64,000 nucleotides of DNA from Hetaerina americana (lineage: Eukaryota > Arthropoda > Insecta > Odonata > Calopterygidae). The stretch is from contig JAKTNV010000006.1 in assembly GCA_022747635.1 (NCBI GenBank), forward strand, positions 69,182,090 through 69,246,089, in the 5' to 3' direction. The notes below the pieces were generated by a model. The model searched no databases, was not told the origin of the DNA, and was given only the letters and a program-made list of their open reading frames with translations. The position numbers were made by a program, and so were the translations under genes. Below, piece after piece: positions 61,186 through 64,000 of the stretch (positions are counted from its first letter, which is position 1; each line of letters begins with the position of its first letter).

Positions 61186-63639
61186 CTTAAATATATGTTA
61201 ACTCATATACAAAACCAGCCATTCATATTCATACCAATAAACTCCATCTAGTAATTGTTGCTTGACTAATTAATAAAATTTTCGCATTTAATTTCATTTA
61301 ATTATTTGGTCCTACGGGTACATTTTTTTCGTGGTTACGTATTATGTGAATGAAAAACGAATAATTAACTCCATCGGAATGGTTTTGCCTCTCTAATTTT
61401 TTTCAAGGGGGTGGAATCTACGAGGATAATTTGGTGTCATTATAATTCTCTCAATATCTCAAGAAACCTCGGGTATCCTGTACCTTTCCAGAAGTCTGTC
61501 TGGCCAACTCTCTTCTAAATTCTTAAGCCCCAAACTTAAATCCTCCAACATAACCATTACTCATACTCTCTTCTGGAAGCAATTATTAACAGACCTAGAA
61601 TATTTACATCGAACCTCCCTATCTGAACCCTTATATATAGTAAACGGTTCACCCAAATACTTGCTGCGTATTAATTAATGTGAACTAAGTAAGTGGAGTA
61701 AAAACATCTATCTTAGATTTTTACAACTACAACTTTTTACAATCCGTCTAAAGAGAACAAGCTTCTAACCTGCTTTATGTTTTCATATAACCTGCGTGCC
61801 CCATGAAATGTTTGATGTCAGTTTAACCTTCAAGGAATTGACCTGTTCTGAAATGGTTAACTTAATCTGATCTGTTTCACATTTTAGGTCATGTTTATGT
61901 CTTTTTTTATTCCAAAACTTGTCTCCCACTGGATCCACACCTTAAAAATACTTATTTAACGCGATTAATTCATTATTTTCCAGGTTTTCCAACTCTGCAT
62001 ACCTGATACAGGATTTTTCAATGAAATATTCAGCAGAGTTTACAACTTCTACATAATTTATCCTCAGTGACTGAGTTAATTATAAATATCCTCAGCGTTA
62101 ATATGGTTAGCTCATAAAATATACTTACTCGAGTTTTTATTTGAGCACCAAGAGGGGAGATGTAAAATGTAAATATGCAATCAGTCATTCATCGTCCTAA
62201 TTAATTCTTATAAGATTACGCTCCCTAATCCTACCGAATTTTTAAGCCCTGCAGAAATATGACGGAAGTGTATCGAGTTTAAAACGCAGAACAGAAGAGC
62301 GAAAGATTTGAAAGTTGAAATTAAAGGGTCCAGAAAGAGGCTTTCTAATATCAAAGGTAATTATTTTATTATTCGTCTTTAATTAGTTTCGTCTTTCAGG
62401 GAGTTTTTGCGCTCGTCATCGCGACGTTGGCTGATATTTAGAGGACGTTTAAGGGCACATACCAATCCAAAAACGTTATTAGAAAAGACTCGGTTTGAGA
62501 ATTATTGATGTCTTGGAAAGGCCCACGCTTACAGAAAAAAATATGGATAAAGCAAAGACGTGAGTCCCAAGTAATTAGCAAAAAGGGGTATATATGTGGC
62601 TATATTTTATTTTAATCGTCCTTGTTAACTCATTAATTTACCCTTCCAACTAATTTTTCCTTTCAAATATTAAACTTTGCTTCGGCGGTAAATAATCACC
62701 ACTGCCACATTAATAAACCACCTCCAGTAACTGAAAATGCATAATCAAATGCGCATTATAAAACTAGTGAGAGATGACGTGATTGCGAGGAGTCGTAGGA
62801 GTCGTACACTAAGAAGAGTCTCTCGAACAGGAGTAGTTTGGGAAAATGTAGATGGAAAAGATATCGCCGTAGTCAAGGCGGAAGTACGAAGAAGGATGAA
62901 TCATAGAACACTTCCAGGAAGAAAAAGCATTGAAAGCGACTTTATTTTCGGAGGGATTCCTTCAATTTTATCACGGTGGAATAGAAAAACCAAGGAAGCT
63001 AATAAGACTATCCAATAAATTGATTTGGGGAAGATTGAATCAATAGTTTTTCAATGGCAAGTTTGAATTAATTTCTGGTGAAACCAGGCACATCTTCCTC
63101 ATTTGGCGTAGGAATACCAGTGGGTATGCTTTCAAGCCAAGTCATTTCCCCCAAGTAATTATAGCAATCAGTGATATCAGTTGCAGTAATATAGTGATAA
63201 ATTGACTCCATTATTCATCATGTAAATGCAGTGATCTTTGTTAAGTATGATAATTGATATCATCGCCTCAACTGTATGAGGTCAATAAAATCCTTAAATT
63301 TAATATATAAACAATTAAACTCGCTGTTTTAAGATGACTCATTCAATAAGAAAACATAGTTAATCACCACGTATTCACAAGAGCTTGCTAAAATCCAACC
63401 AACTTTTAAGCAGATTTGCGCTTTTATATACGCTAATCTACACTATGACAATGTAAGAGTGGAAACCGTGATTCCCTGATAAGGTACAAGGGCATAATTG
63501 GTTGTTTCAGGCATAAATTCATGGGATCGATTCATAAAGGTTGTTTCTAGGTTTCTTCATTAGATAACGGCCTATATTTCAGCGCCATCATTCGTTGATA
63601 TCCCACGTTTTTTTATGTGAAGTCGATGTTCAACGTCAT
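61183..63639. other. No gene recognised
   Basis: AT-rich. The 62737-63018 (+) open frame is Arg/Lys-rich with no domain. Nothing else was seen. Confidence 0.4.
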
Positions 63640-63975
63640 TCTAATTATGACTCTGAGTATCGAAACTCGGGTCGTACATAGCTTAAACCATAAACACAGT
63701 TATCAGCACGAAGCCTTGGTAGGTGATGGTAGAGTCCACTCAGTTCTAAGTATAACGCCGTGTAAAGTTCACACATCAGAGTAGGGGGGCATATCCTTAC
63801 CACCGCATTTTCTAGGTTTTCCAGGCCACCACGGTGTCCCAGGAAGATGCAGTGCCCGAAAAAATCACAAAGCTTGGGTGTAGCTGAGGCTGCTAAGAGA
63901 GGCGTGTCCGGCAATCGAACCCGGGCAGTAGTCCAACGCTCTACCCACCGAACTTCCACGTCACTCACTTCGTAC
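63640..63975 (-). mobile_element. tRNA-derived SINE with intact head, minus strand
   Basis: Reading the minus strand from about 63961: GGAAGTTCGGTGGGTAGAGC (A-box-like GTGGGTAGAGCG), TTGGACTAC, then GCCCGGGTTCGATTGCCGG with a near-consensus B box GGTTCGATTGC. A body of about 260 bases follows, with GATGTGTGAACTTTACACGG, GTGGACTCTACCATCACC and CTGTGTTTATGGTTTA. The body is shared with 20966-21245. This is the better preserved copy and shows that the family is tRNA-headed. The A and B boxes suggest it could still be read by RNA polymerase III. Confidence 0.78.
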
Positions 63976-64000
63976 CAAAAGAAAATACGGTGTAACCACA

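Noticed and set aside
62737..63018. 93-codon Arg/Lys-rich frame
   Set aside because: No recognisable domain or splice context, and no paralogue in the window. Too weak to call.
63900..63962. Functional tRNA gene on the minus strand
   Set aside because: The A and B boxes are good, but the acceptor stem does not close and a 260-base body shared with another copy follows.
1..64000. CRISPR arrays, prokaryotic operons or defence systems
   Set aside because: No regularly spaced direct repeats and no bacterial gene content or ribosome-binding architecture. Repeat classes and AT-rich spacing indicate an animal genome.

Overview
This is a 64-kb piece of AT-rich animal genomic DNA. Dispersed elements all belong to invertebrate or arthropod repeat classes: mariner DNA transposons, an RTE-like non-LTR retrotransposon, several tRNA-derived SINEs, and long TA microsatellites. 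I infer an arthropod, probably an insect with a repeat-rich genome; the species cannot be read from the sequence. There is no operon structure, no rRNA, no convincing functional tRNA gene and no CRISPR. No host protein-coding gene can be supported; the window looks intergenic or deeply intronic.

Left third (1-20 kb): mostly unannotatable AT-rich DNA broken by GC-richer, strand-asymmetric (pyrimidine- or purine-rich) blocks near 0.7-1.1, 6.8-7.5 and 9.0-9.6 kb. A decayed mariner lies at 4.43-5.68 kb. A relic of the 5' leader of the window's RTE family lies at 13.08-13.44 kb, perhaps with a badly decayed body behind it. A tRNA-headed SINE sits at 19.2 kb.

Middle (17-41 kb): a 1,129-bp segment at 17194-18322 reappears at 25435-26563, identical wherever I compared it. 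The first copy is bounded by a 14-16 bp direct repeat, as expected for a recent insertion. A complex TA/GA microsatellite lies at 20.56-20.79 kb, just after a GGCCC/GGGCC hairpin. SINEs lie at 20.97, 24.34 and 26.6 kb. Two 3'-end relics of the RTE family lie at 30.1-30.8 and 33.4-33.8 kb, and a CpG-rich island at 34.55-35.34 kb. At 38150-38908 is an internally deleted mariner with perfect 33-bp terminal inverted repeats and an open DNA-binding-domain ORF. It is followed by a hammerhead-like motif (39.23 kb) and a mariner 3' stub (39.86-40.02 kb).

Right third (44-64 kb): a mariner split by a later insertion (44.2-45.2 kb), GC-rich islands at 49.9-50.6 and 51.9-52.6 kb, a SINE fragment, another mariner fragment (53.6-54.0 kb), and a long purine-rich stretch (55.8-57.2 kb). 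The dominant coding feature follows: a full-length RTE-like retrotransposon (57747-61117) with an open 990-codon endonuclease-reverse transcriptase gene, embedded in a TA microsatellite. A SINE with a clear tRNA head lies on the minus strand at the right edge.

Functionally, the RTE-like element is the only candidate autonomous element. Its endonuclease and reverse transcriptase could mobilise itself and possibly some of the SINEs. The deleted mariner could only move using a transposase supplied elsewhere. The most interesting signals are the precise duplication with target-site-like repeats, the deleted mariner that keeps its DNA-binding domain, and the two ribozyme-like hairpins.
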